From: an uncultured Lachnospiraceae bacterium
GTDB taxonomy: Bacteria; Bacillota; Clostridia; Lachnospirales; Lachnospiraceae
Reading direction: 5' to 3'
Assembly: GCA_947564645.1 (NCBI GenBank)
Contig: CANOCU010000014.1
Span: 1 to 64,000 of the forward strand
DNA length: 64,000 nucleotides
Shown: piece after piece, positions 30,001-38,073 of the stretch
Layout of the letters: each line of letters starts with the position of its first letter
How positions within the stretch are numbered: position 1 is the first letter of the stretch
Position numbers and translations under genes: made by a program
The notes under the pieces: generated by a model
Databases searched by the model: none
Seen by the model: the letters and a program-made list of their open reading frames with translations, nothing else
Told to the model about the DNA's origin: nothing

Positions 30001-31268
30001 CCAAGGTGCCTTTTACCGAGGAGATGCGCAAGGAGTATACGATTCTCTGCCCGCAGATGTCTCCGATCCATTTCGAGATTCTGCAGGCCGGCTTCAAAGC
30101 CTGCGGCTACCACTTTGAAGTACTGGACAACGACAATCGCCATGCCGTGGACGTGGGCCTGAAATATGTAAATAATGACGCATGTTATCCTTCCCTGATC
30201 GTGGTGGGACAGATCATGGATGCCCTTCTTTCGGGCAGATATGACTTAAATAAGGTGGCGGTCATCATGACGCAGACCGGCGGCGGCTGCCGTGCCACCA
30301 ACTATGTGGGCTTTATCAGACGCGCTCTGGAGAAGGCCGGTATGCCCCAGATCCCGGTGATCTCCTTAAACCTGGCCGGCATCGAGAGCAATCCCGGCTT
30401 CCATCTGAACGCCGAACTGCTCCTGCGGGCCGCCTACAGCGCCCTCTTCGGCGATATCTTCATGCGCTGTGTTTACCGTATGCGCCCTTACGAGAAGGAA
30501 CCCGGCTCCGTAGACCGGCTCCATCAGAAATGGGTGCAGCGATGCTGCGCCTTCGTATCCGGCAGGCATATGAACTACTTTACCTTCCGCAGGATGTGCC
30601 GCCAGATCATCCGGGAATTTGACGCCGTGCCGATCCATGAGAAGATGCGCAAACCGAGAGTCGGTATCGTGGGCGAGATCCTGGTGAAATTCGCTCCGGC
30701 CGCCAACAACCATCTGGTGGAGCTTCTGGAAGCCGAGGGCGCCGAGGCCGTAGTGCCGGATCTTCTGGATTTCATGCTCTACTGCTTCTACAATCAGATC
30801 TACAAGGCGGATTATCTGGGCACCTCCGGCAAGGCGGCCCTGATCTCCCGGTTCGGCATCTTTGCCCTGGAGAAGCTGCGGGGCGCGGCCGCGGACGCCT
30901 TCCGGAAGAGCCGGCACTTTGCGCCGCCGGTCAGTATCTATAAGCTGGTGGAGTATGCAAGGCCGATCGTCGATATCGGCAATCAGACGGGAGAAGGCTG
31001 GTTCCTGACCGGCGAGATGGTGGAACTGATCCACGGCGGCGTCAACAACATCGTCTGCACGCAGCCCTTCGGCTGCCTGCCCAATCACGTGGTGGGCAAA
31101 GGCGTCATCAAGGAACTGCGCAGACGCTTCCCGCTCTCCAATATCGTGGCCATCGACTATGATCCCGGCGCAAGCGAAGTCAATCAGCTCAACCGGATCA
31201 AGCTGATGCTGTCCACCGCCCAGAAAAACCTGCAGAGAGATCAGGCGAAAAAGCATCCGCATAGATGA
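27009..31268 (+). CDS. Acyl-CoA dehydratase activase-like giant fusion (BcrAD/BadFG, DUF2229)
   Basis: A 1,419-residue protein. Two ASKHA ATPase modules in tandem: LGIDIGSTTVKIAVLG with GICAGGTGSFIDQ (about 5-255) and LGIDAGSTTTKVALVG with ACSSGCGSFIE (about 320-590). A cysteine cluster KCKGCTNNCRLTINKF with CERG follows (about 610-645), then DUF2229 and an HgdB/D-component-like region to the end. Such fusions are related to activators of 2-hydroxyacyl-CoA dehydratases, which inject an electron using ATP; the substrate enzyme of this giant class is not known. Start placed at ATG 27009, since an upstream GTG lies on the AGAAGGAG site itself. Confidence 0.88.
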   Translation: MSQMQYTLGIDIGSTTVKIAVLGQKQQILFSDYQRHFANIKETLSGLLQQAYDKLGNLSVHPMITGSGGLTLANHLEIPFVQEVIAVSTSLQTFAPVTDVAIELGGEDAKIIYFEGGNVEQRMNGICAGGTGSFIDQMASLLQTDAPGLNEYAKNYHSLYTIAARCGVFAKSDIQPLINEGATKEDLSASIFQAVVNQTISGLACGKPIRGHVAFLGGPLHFLSELKQSFIRTLKLDEEHIIDLDNSHLFAAIGSALNAKEDVSYTMEELTGKLSSDIRMEFEVERMEPLFASAEEYETFRSRHAAHHVTTSDLSTYKGNCFLGIDAGSTTTKVALVGEDGSLLYSFYSSNDGSPLKTAIRSLKEIHALLPEGVNIVRSCSTGYGEALMKAAFLLDDGEVETVAHYFAAAFFDPQVDCILDIGGQDMKCIKIKNQTVDSVQLNEACSSGCGSFIETFAKSLNYGVDEFARAALFAEHPIDLGTRCTVFMNSKVKQAQKEGASVSDISAGLAYSVIKNALFKVIKVSDASELGRNIVVQGGTFYNDAVLRSFEKIANCEAIRPDIAGIMGAFGSALIARQRYKEGMKTSMLNIEQITNLQFETSMAKCKGCTNNCRLTINKFTGGRQYISGNRCERGLGKTRNENGMPNLYDYKLKRLFSYEPLSPDKAPRGTVGIPRVLNMYENYPFWFTFFTKLGYRVVLSPSSNRRIYELGIESIPSESECYPAKLAHGHVAWLISQKVDFIFYPALFYERDEFHEANNHYNCPIVTSYSENIKNNVDEIGRGEVVLRNPFMSFQSLQTVTSALTREFRELPVTAVMDAAEAAWEELAHARQDMRDKGEEVLRFMEKNHKRGIVLAGRPYHIDPEINHGIPELINSYDLAVLTEDSISHLAKPERPLIVSDQWMYHSRLYAAASYVKTRDDLDLIQLNSFGCGLDAVTTDQVNDILSGSDKIYTCLKIDEVNNLGAARIRIRSLLSAIQVREQKHKERTVRSSAITKVPFTEEMRKEYTILCPQMSPIHFEILQAGFKACGYHFEVLDNDNRHAVDVGLKYVNNDACYPSLIVVGQIMDALLSGRYDLNKVAVIMTQTGGGCRATNYVGFIRRALEKAGMPQIPVISLNLAGIESNPGFHLNAELLLRAAYSALFGDIFMRCVYRMRPYEKEPGSVDRLHQKWVQRCCAFVSGRHMNYFTFRRMCRQIIREFDAVPIHEKMRKPRVGIVGEILVKFAPAANNHLVELLEAEGAEAVVPDLLDFMLYCFYNQIYKADYLGTSGKAALISRFGIFALEKLRGAAADAFRKSRHFAPPVSIYKLVEYARPIVDIGNQTGEGWFLTGEMVELIHGGVNNIVCTQPFGCLPNHVVGKGVIKELRRRFPLSNIVAIDYDPGASEVNQLNRIKLMLSTAQKNLQRDQAKKHPHR

Positions 31269-31288
31269 TGAAATCCGCCGCAAAAATA

Positions 31289-31338
31289 TCCCCGGAATGC
31301 GCGATCAGCCTGTCTGATACCGCATCCCGGGGGTTTTC
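31289..31338 (+). terminator. Rho-independent terminator after the activase-type gene
   Basis: Stem CCCCGGAATGCG / CGCATCCCGGGG (one mismatch) enclosing a second perfect hairpin ATCAG-cctgt-CTGAT, followed by TTTTCGTT. It begins about 20 bases after the stop. Confidence 0.8.
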
Positions 31339-31403
31339 GTTATCTTATTCGTGCTATTTTGTCCGGTACAATCAGGCTTATGATCGTACGTTCCCAATCG
31401 TAC

Positions 31404-31577
31404 TCACATCTGCCTGCGCACCACCAGATACTCGTTATCCAACTGGTAAAAGGAGCATTCAAAATTGCTACCCCGCAGGAAACGGCTCATATCGTCCTCG
31501 TCCAGATCCACCATGCAGACATAACACTCGTAATCTTCGTCATACTGATAATTGCTGCAGGTATCACAGCTGCTCAT
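31404..31577 (-). CDS. DUF6472-family cysteine-rich mini-protein
   Basis: A 57-residue protein starting at ATG 31575-31577, preceded by GAGGAAG. Cysteine pairs CDTC (4-7) and CYVC (17-20), plus Cys at about 40, and the acidic centre VDLDEDDMSRFLRG fit the DUF6472 pattern seen in Lachnospiraceae. Probably binds a metal or Fe-S centre; no function is known. It starts 35 bases after the 96-residue neighbour and is likely co-transcribed with it. Confidence 0.7.
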   Translation of the reverse strand: MSSCDTCSNYQYDEDYECYVCMVDLDEDDMSRFLRGSNFECSFYQLDNEYLVVRRQM

Positions 31578-31612
31578 GATCACACTTCCTCTCTCCTGCC
31601 AAAAGGCCGCCG

Positions 31613-31903
31613 TTAATAAAAGGTCTTGTCCACTCTGCGGTTCACAAACCTGATCTTGCCTTTGATCTCCTCCTCCAGCTCCTGGATGGCTTCGTCGGCC
31701 GTCTCCTTCTGCAGCTGATTCACACAAAAAATGCAGGTGCCGAACTTATCGTTGGAAAAAAACTTCGGCTTCTCCCACTTTACAAAATAAGAAACCCTGT
31801 GTTTGAGCAGCAACTTCTCAATCTTCTCCTTGGTTGCAAGATCGTTCACCTGACACCACTCCAGCTCATTATGTACTTTCACTTTCTGATATGCAGTCTC
31901 CAT
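31613..31903 (-). CDS. Hypothetical 96-residue protein
   Basis: Start chosen at ATG 31901-31903 (METAYQKVKV) because GGAGG is six bases upstream; an upstream start nine codons earlier has no site. The soluble product has a basic centre (KHRVSYFVKWEKPKFF), two cysteines (C-x2-C in CIFC) and a helical acidic stretch DEAIQELEEEIKGK. Not recognised. It leads the two-gene transcript from a strong promoter divergent from metA. Confidence 0.65.
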   Translation of the reverse strand: METAYQKVKVHNELEWCQVNDLATKEKIEKLLLKHRVSYFVKWEKPKFFSNDKFGTCIFCVNQLQKETADEAIQELEEEIKGKIRFVNRRVDKTFY

Positions 31904-31947
31904 GATCCCCTCCGTGTCTTTTCCGGTCAAAGCCGTAGTACATTCTT

Positions 31948-31976
31948 ATTATAGCCTATTTGGATCGATTGTGCAA
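31948..31976 (-). promoter_or_regulatory. Sigma-A promoter of the mini-protein pair
   Basis: Minus strand -35 TTGCAC (31971-31976), 17-base spacer, perfect -10 TATAAT (31948-31953), 45 bases before the coding start. Its -35 is only four bases from the -35 of the divergent metA promoter. Confidence 0.7.
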
Positions 31977-31979
31977 TTA

Positions 31980-32008
31980 TTGCGTGGCGGCTTTTTTTAT
32001 GCTATAGT
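31980..32008 (+). promoter_or_regulatory. Putative promoter of metA
   Basis: -35 TTGCGT (31980-31985), 17-base spacer, -10 TATAGT (32003-32008). The short leader (about 40 bases) has no room for an S-box riboswitch, so methionine control would have to be by other means. Confidence 0.6.
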
Positions 32009-32055
32009 TATAGTTAACGATATAACAAATTTAGCAAAATGTGAGGATTGATACC

Positions 32056-32973
32056 ATGCCCATTAAAATAGCGGACTCTTTACCGGCAACCACCACCCTG
32101 GAGAAGGAAAATATTTTCGTCATGACCGAATACCGCGCCATGCATCAGGACATCCGTCCGCTGGATGTTCTGATCTTAAATCTGATGCCGACCAAGGTCG
32201 TGACGGAGACCCAGCTTCTGCGCAAGCTGTCCAATACGCCGCTGCAGGTCAACGTAGAGTTCCTGCAGACTGCCAGCTATGTGCCGCAGCACACCGATTC
32301 CAACCATCTGGAATCTTTCTATACCACCTTCGACCAGGTTAAGAACCGGAAATACGACGGCATGATCATCACCGGTGCGCCTCTGGATTACGTGAAGTTC
32401 GAGGACGTCACATACTGGGACGAACTGTGCACGATCATGGCCTGGGGCAGGAAACACGTCCACTGCACGCTGCATCTGTGCTGGGGCGCCTTCGCCGGGC
32501 TCTATTACCTCTACGGGCTGGACCGCTACGATCTGAAAGAAAAGCTTTCCGGCGTCTATGCTCACAGGATCGTCAAGAAGAACTCACCCCTTTTCCGGGG
32601 CTTTGACGACGTCTTCTACGCGCCCCAGTCCCGCGCCATGGGCATCACGGCCGAAAAGATCGCCTCCGTCCCGGATCTGGAGCTGATGGCCATATCCGAC
32701 GAAGCCGGCGTCACGATCGTCAAGACCACCGACAGCCGTCATTTCTTCGTCACCTGCCATCCGGAATACGATGCCGACACGCTGGCGCTGGAATACTTCA
32801 GGGATCTGAATAAAGGCATGAACCCTTCCATTCCGGCCAACTACTTCCCGGATGACAACCCGGAGAATCCTCCCGTCGTCAACTGGCGTTCCACGGGGCA
32901 GCTGCTGTATTCCAACTGGCTGAATTATTACGTGTATCAGACGACGCCGTATGACATTCGGACCATCGAGTAA
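32056..32973 (+). CDS. metA: Homoserine O-acyltransferase (MetA family)
   Basis: Activates homoserine by acylation, the first dedicated methionine step. 305 residues; start at ATG 32056 (MPIKIADSLPA, the classic MetA N-terminus) with GTGAGG nine bases before. The nucleophile is Cys142 in LHLCWGAFAG; the HPEYD block near residue 235 supplies His and Glu of the catalytic group. Residue 111, which separates acetyl (Glu) from succinyl (Gly) users in studied enzymes, is Asp here (GAPLDYVKF), so acetyl-CoA is favoured but not certain. A hairpin terminator follows. Confidence 0.93.
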   Translation: MPIKIADSLPATTTLEKENIFVMTEYRAMHQDIRPLDVLILNLMPTKVVTETQLLRKLSNTPLQVNVEFLQTASYVPQHTDSNHLESFYTTFDQVKNRKYDGMIITGAPLDYVKFEDVTYWDELCTIMAWGRKHVHCTLHLCWGAFAGLYYLYGLDRYDLKEKLSGVYAHRIVKKNSPLFRGFDDVFYAPQSRAMGITAEKIASVPDLELMAISDEAGVTIVKTTDSRHFFVTCHPEYDADTLALEYFRDLNKGMNPSIPANYFPDDNPENPPVVNWRSTGQLLYSNWLNYYVYQTTPYDIRTIE

Positions 32974-33007
32974 GCAGGCTGTAAATGCCGTGTTTTCTAA
33001 GGTTTGT

Positions 33008-33044
33008 AAAGTACCGTGCCCTGGATGGGATGCGGTACTTTTTT
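33008..33044 (+). terminator. Rho-independent terminator of metA
   Basis: Stem AAAGTACCG / CGGTACTTT with a 16-base loop that can itself pair (GCCC/GGG), followed by six T residues; 35 bases after the metA stop. Confidence 0.8.
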
Positions 33045-33137
33045 ACGGAATTTTCTAATGTAGGATTCTCTTTCCTGCCCTCTTCTTATCACGCATGATA
33101 TTCAAAAAAGGAACTTTTTTGTAAGAACACAAGCTTT

Positions 33138-35075
33138 TTACGCTATCGGTTCAAACCAGCAAAATTCATCCGTAATCTCGTCCTTTATTATCTTATAAAC
33201 CTGAAAATGCCCATTTTCATACTGCTCCCTTGCATTCGACAGACCGTCGGCAAAAAACCAGTAATAGTTTTCGTAAAAGTCCTCATTAACACCATACAAA
33301 ACAAGATATTCAAAACCGAATTCAGCAACGATGTCCTTCATCTGGCGTTGATAATTTTCCTGTATTCCATAAATATTGATAAGATCAAGATCCGGAAACA
33401 AATAGTATTGCAGCTGAATAACCTGCTCATAACTGAGTGCCTCTTCTTTATCCGCATAAGAGATCCACAGATCGGGCATATCCCCTGGATCATCACAAGG
33501 CATTTCCGCGATACAGTTCCGAATATCATTTCCCATCTTATATGTGTCCTCTATTTCAGAACTAATTTCTTTCTGAAAAGTATTTTTATGTAAAAATCCG
33601 CAAATACTGCTTAAGAAAAACATACACAGATACAGATATTGAACTTTCACAGAGCCAATCCCGTAAAAAAACAGCAGATAGATACATAATACAAACCAAC
33701 CAATAATATAGGTCCCAATATATCTGTCATAACATACGATCGAGACTGCTTCTCCTTCCGACATCGTAGTTAAATAAGTCCATAATAAAAATAAATTATA
33801 ACAGCAGAATAGTATCAACATACAGATGTTCACATATGCAATTTTCTTTTTCTCACGATCGTCTTTCTGAAACCGTACAGTAAGAATCGCCAAGGCAACG
33901 CACAGTGCCATCCATCCTAAAGCGCTTATGCGAATTGCCACTTCTCTCGTAAGGAAGGCTCTGAAAAAATTTTTGATCACAACATAAAATAATTCTGCAT
34001 AATCAGGATCCGACTGATATCTCGAGATCACAGTACTGATCAGAAATTCTTTTAGCCTGAATTGATCTCCACCTGTCATATGAAGATATTTCATCATGAC
34101 ATTCCATATACCTAATTCAGCCAACGGAACAGAGACCACAATTCCTCCCACACACACTAATTTCCCGATGCCATGGAGCGTCCTGTGAGACCCTGCGCTG
34201 ATGTACTCATTGATCAGACAAACCAGACAGACAACGCCGACAAAAATAATACCACTCGGCTTTATCATAACCAGCATTGCAGACAACAAAGAAACGCCAG
34301 ATGCCTTACGGTAACAGTCTGCATGATCTGTCACCGCCAAGCAAAGGACCGCCATAAAAACAGCGCCCAGCGGTATATCCATATAACCGGATGTGTAAGA
34401 ACATACTTCTCCGAATTTCCAGATCCAGTGAAAGGACGCCACGCTCATTCCTGATATAAGATATGTCATAAGTAAAATACTCTTTTTATCTGGAAGCAGC
34501 CTCTTTATCTTATGTATCGCAATATCAATGACAGGACAACTGGACGCAAACAAAAGTACATTGATGCTTAACATCACATCCCGTTCCATGTAAACACTCT
34601 TTCCCAAGGCAAAAAGGGAATACCATGCCGCCATACCATGCGGATAGACCCTATGGTTTACACCCAAGCTGCTATTCCAGACATCAAAATTATGATCATA
34701 AAATACTGCTTTGGAAAACATGCCCCAATGAAAAAAAGAGTCTAACTCTGTATAAAACAATATTTTCCCATAAGAGAGGATTCCATAGAACAATGCCGCA
34801 AACAGAAAGCCGATGATAACTGGATTTAAAAAGTAGGATCTCATCTCCGTTGAGTTCCTCTTCTTTACAAAATATACGCCAGAAAGAATATAGGCAGAAA
34901 TACAATAGATCATTGTAGTCGGCCACAATACGCCAAATGCTCCTCCTATTTCCAAAACTGCCATGCTGACTGCAATGGCCAGAACAGGTCCAAAACTTTC
35001 TCTTATTTTTAGTATGCTTATAAGTGCATATCCCCAAATCACTATACTGACTACACAAAGTAAATCGCTTATCAT
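33138..35075 (-). CDS. Large polytopic membrane protein, GT-C glycosyltransferase-like
   Basis: A 645-residue protein with about a dozen membrane helices and a C-terminal soluble part (about 510-645). The first large external loop carries YTELDSFFHWGMFSKAVF and later HRVYPHGMAAWYSL, an acidic-pair/histidine arrangement like the catalytic loop of GT-C enzymes that use lipid-linked sugars. The exact family is not recognised. The gene is visibly richer in A and T than its neighbours, suggesting acquisition or relaxed function. It stands alone: metA converges on it and ligA lies upstream, 134 bases away. Confidence 0.55.
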   Translation of the reverse strand: MISDLLCVVSIVIWGYALISILKIRESFGPVLAIAVSMAVLEIGGAFGVLWPTTMIYCISAYILSGVYFVKKRNSTEMRSYFLNPVIIGFLFAALFYGILSYGKILFYTELDSFFHWGMFSKAVFYDHNFDVWNSSLGVNHRVYPHGMAAWYSLFALGKSVYMERDVMLSINVLLFASSCPVIDIAIHKIKRLLPDKKSILLMTYLISGMSVASFHWIWKFGEVCSYTSGYMDIPLGAVFMAVLCLAVTDHADCYRKASGVSLLSAMLVMIKPSGIIFVGVVCLVCLINEYISAGSHRTLHGIGKLVCVGGIVVSVPLAELGIWNVMMKYLHMTGGDQFRLKEFLISTVISRYQSDPDYAELFYVVIKNFFRAFLTREVAIRISALGWMALCVALAILTVRFQKDDREKKKIAYVNICMLILFCCYNLFLLWTYLTTMSEGEAVSIVCYDRYIGTYIIGWFVLCIYLLFFYGIGSVKVQYLYLCMFFLSSICGFLHKNTFQKEISSEIEDTYKMGNDIRNCIAEMPCDDPGDMPDLWISYADKEEALSYEQVIQLQYYLFPDLDLINIYGIQENYQRQMKDIVAEFGFEYLVLYGVNEDFYENYYWFFADGLSNAREQYENGHFQVYKIIKDEITDEFCWFEPIA

Positions 35076-35209
35076 GAGTTATGCTCCTTTTTGTCAATCA
35101 AGAAATTCCTTGTTCATCAATGTTTATAGATGAGTAAGACCATCCCCACCAACACCATCAACGAGAATATTTTTGCCATCCGCGCTCGATCATAGACGCA
35201 TAGCCTTCC

Positions 35210-37168
35210 CTACAGATACTCCTCCATAAACGTCTCCTCCGACACGATCCTGACTCCCAGCTCCTTCGCCTTCTTATTCTTGGAGGACTGCGAAGCCGTG
35301 TCATTATTGATCAAACAGACCGTCTTCCCGGTGACGCTGCCGGTGACCTTGCCGCCCCGGGCCTCGATCTCGGCCTTGAGCGTTCCCCGGTTCTCATAGT
35401 GCTCCAGACTGCCGGTGATGACAAAGGACATGCCCGCCAGTGTCTGGCTGCCCTCTTCCACTGCCTCTTCGGCAAGATGAAGCTCCCGCATCAGACGCTC
35501 TAACTGTTCCATCTTGTCTTCCCGGTGGAAGAATTCATGGATCCCGGCCGCGATCACGCCGCCCACGCCATCCACCTCATTCAATTCTTCCACCGATGCC
35601 TGCCGCAAGGCATCCAGTGAGTACTGAAAATGCCTGCACAGGATCTTCGCATTGGCCACCCCTACATTTTCAATACCCAATCCATAGATCACTCTTGCCA
35701 GGGTAGTCTCCCGCGCCTTCTCGATGCTCTCCATCAGGTTTCCATATGACTTCTCACCGAAGCCCTCCATCTGCGTGATCTCCTGCTCATAGCGGCTCAG
35801 CTTGAAGAGATCCGCAAACTCATGCAGGAACCCCCTTGCCAGAAACTTCTCCAGCGTAGACTCCGACAGCCCGTCCACATTCAGGGCATCCCGGCTTACG
35901 AACAGCGTAAACGCCTTGATCTTCTTGGCATCGCAGTCCGGATTGTTGCAATACAGAGACTGCACGTCATTGACCTGCCGTATCTGCGTGGGCTGGCCGC
36001 ATACCGGACACAGCGCCGGAATCTCCAGCGTATTACTCTGTGTCAGATTCTCCGCGATCTGCGGTATGATCATGTTCGCCTTATAGACCGTGATACGGTC
36101 GCCGAGCCCCAGCTTAAGCCCTCTCACAATGCTGATATTGTGTACCGAAGCGCGGCTGACCGTAGTTCCCTCCAGTTCCACCGGTTCGAAGATCGCCACC
36201 GGATTGATCAGCCCCGTACGGCTTGCGCTCCACTCCATCTCCCGAAGCACCGTCTCCCGCAGTTCATCCGCCCATTTGAAAGCGATGGAATCACGAGGAA
36301 ACTTCGCCGTTCTCCCTAACGACTGGCCATATGCGATATCATTATAAGTCAGTACCAGACCGTCCGACGGTACATCGTAAGTCTGTATCTTATTCTCGAA
36401 ATATGCTATCTCTTCCAGGATCGTGTCCGGATCCACCAGCCTGTATTCCACCACATCGAAACCCTGCTCCTGCAGGAAGGAAAACTGCTGTGTCCGGAGA
36501 CTGCCATCCTGCGCATCCTCCACTTTGACAAGGCTGAACGCATAGAAATTGACATTTCTTCCGGCTGTGATCTCATTATTCAGCTGCCGCACGGAACCGC
36601 TGCAAAGATTCCGGGGATTCTTGTACTTCGCATCCACATCCTCGATCTCGCTGTTGATGCGCTCAAACTCACTGTAGCTGATCACGGCCTCTCCCCGCAG
36701 GACCAATTCTCCCTGATAAGGAATGGACAACGGTACATTCTTAAACACCCTCGCATTGTTGGTAATGACCTCGCCCACTTCGCCGTTGCCTCTCGTCACG
36801 GCCTTGCTCAGCTTCCCGCCGTTATAAGTCAGTACGATCGTCAGCCCGTCTAACTTCCAGGAAAGCACGGCCTCCTTCCCATTTAGCCAGTCCCGCAGCT
36901 CCTCCCTGCTCTTCGTCTTGGCCAGGGAGAGCATCGGACGCTCATGCCGTTCCTTCGGCAGTTCCTCCACCGCTTCATAGCCCACGTTTACCGTAGGGCT
37001 GTTAGCAAGTGTAACACCCGTTTTGTTTTCCAGTTCTACCAGTTCATCATACAGGCGGTCATACTCAAAATTGCTCATGACCTCCGTATCCTCTGCGTAA
37101 TATGCTTTGGCCGCATGATTTAAGACCGCGACCAGCTCTCTCATACGATTATGATCCGTTTTCCTCAT
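35210..37168 (-). CDS. ligA: NAD-dependent DNA ligase
   Basis: Seals nicks in replication and repair using NAD+. Start set at ATG 37168 (MRKTDHNRM, 652 residues), preceded by GGGGG with five bases' spacing; longer in-frame starts lack a site. Domain order: Ia (AYYAEDTEVMSNFEYDRLYDEL), adenylation with nucleophile motif SWKLDG, OB fold, zinc finger CPVCGQP...CNNPDC, helix-hairpin-helix repeats and a C-terminal BRCT domain (LAGMSFVITGSLEH onward). All functional parts are present. It lies 53 bases downstream of the pseudouridine synthase gene. Confidence 0.95.
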   Translation of the reverse strand: MRKTDHNRMRELVAVLNHAAKAYYAEDTEVMSNFEYDRLYDELVELENKTGVTLANSPTVNVGYEAVEELPKERHERPMLSLAKTKSREELRDWLNGKEAVLSWKLDGLTIVLTYNGGKLSKAVTRGNGEVGEVITNNARVFKNVPLSIPYQGELVLRGEAVISYSEFERINSEIEDVDAKYKNPRNLCSGSVRQLNNEITAGRNVNFYAFSLVKVEDAQDGSLRTQQFSFLQEQGFDVVEYRLVDPDTILEEIAYFENKIQTYDVPSDGLVLTYNDIAYGQSLGRTAKFPRDSIAFKWADELRETVLREMEWSASRTGLINPVAIFEPVELEGTTVSRASVHNISIVRGLKLGLGDRITVYKANMIIPQIAENLTQSNTLEIPALCPVCGQPTQIRQVNDVQSLYCNNPDCDAKKIKAFTLFVSRDALNVDGLSESTLEKFLARGFLHEFADLFKLSRYEQEITQMEGFGEKSYGNLMESIEKARETTLARVIYGLGIENVGVANAKILCRHFQYSLDALRQASVEELNEVDGVGGVIAAGIHEFFHREDKMEQLERLMRELHLAEEAVEEGSQTLAGMSFVITGSLEHYENRGTLKAEIEARGGKVTGSVTGKTVCLINNDTASQSSKNKKAKELGVRIVSEETFMEEYL

Positions 37169-37221
37169 ATTAACCCCCATGCACATGATAAGCTTACCTG
37201 TGATACTACTCATAAAAATGA

Positions 37222-37962
37222 TTAAATCTTTGATTTCTCGTCGTATTTCATACCACAGTGTCTATACAGCTCCTGCAGTTCCTCCTGCGTCAGCTCTCTG
37301 TACTCGCCGGGCCTTAATCCGTCCAGAGTAATATTGATAACACGTGTTCTTTTCAATGACACGACCTCATATCCCTGTGTCTGGCACATACGCCGTATCT
37401 GCCGGTTCACCCCCTGTTTCAGCACCATACGAATCGTCTTCGGACCGGTCTGCACGATCTCACAGGGCATGGTTGTTCTCTGTAATTCCTCAATCCACAC
37501 TCCCTGCCGCATTTGCTCCAATGCATCCTGCGTCCACTCTTCGGACACCTTGACGATATATTCCTTCTCGTGACCGTTGGCGCCGCGCATCATGGCATTA
37601 TTCAGCCAGCCGTCATTTGTCAGAAGCAGAAGGCCCTCCGAATCCTTATCCAGTCTGCCCGCATATGTGACATGCACCGGATATTTAATTTCATCTGCTA
37701 TGGTTCGCTCCGCATGGGTATCCCGTTCCGTACATACCACCCCCACAGGCTTATAATATGCCAGCACCACCTTCCGGTCACGGCCCGATACCTTCTTTCC
37801 CCGGACGCAGATCTCTTCCTGTCCGGTGACTTTCATCCCCATCCTCGCAGGTTCGCCGTCAACCGACACCACACCCTGTTCGATCAGCTTATCCGCGTCC
37901 CGTCTGGAACAGATGCCGCACTCCGCCAGATACTTGTTCAACCGAGTTTCTTTTCCTCCCAT
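37222..37962 (-). CDS. rRNA pseudouridine synthase, RluF/RsuA type
   Basis: A 246-residue enzyme that isomerises uridine in ribosomal RNA. Start at ATG 37962 (MGGKETRLNKYLAE), five bases after AAGGAG; the alternative GTG two codons earlier lies on the site. N-terminal S4 RNA-binding domain (about 6-55), then the catalytic domain with AGRLDKDSEGLLLLTNDG (catalytic Asp) and VLKQGVNRQIRRMCQTQGYEV. The size and sequence are closer to RluF than RluB, but the target uridine cannot be told from sequence alone. Confidence 0.88.
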   Translation of the reverse strand: MGGKETRLNKYLAECGICSRRDADKLIEQGVVSVDGEPARMGMKVTGQEEICVRGKKVSGRDRKVVLAYYKPVGVVCTERDTHAERTIADEIKYPVHVTYAGRLDKDSEGLLLLTNDGWLNNAMMRGANGHEKEYIVKVSEEWTQDALEQMRQGVWIEELQRTTMPCEIVQTGPKTIRMVLKQGVNRQIRRMCQTQGYEVVSLKRTRVINITLDGLRPGEYRELTQEELQELYRHCGMKYDEKSKI

Positions 37963-38073
37963 GTACACTCCTTACACTGTCATCCGTCTATCGCCTGCGT
38001 TTACCATAATTACACTTGCTATTTATTTCCGCGAACAATGAACCAAGTACCGTGCTTGCACGAGTATTTGACT

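Noticed and set aside
28389-30143. 584-codon open frame antisense to the activase-type gene
   Set aside because: It lies wholly opposite a strongly supported gene, has a random-looking protein, and reflects the GC-biased third positions of the sense gene.
32009-32055. S-box or other methionine riboswitch before metA
   Set aside because: The leader after the predicted start site is only about 40 bases.
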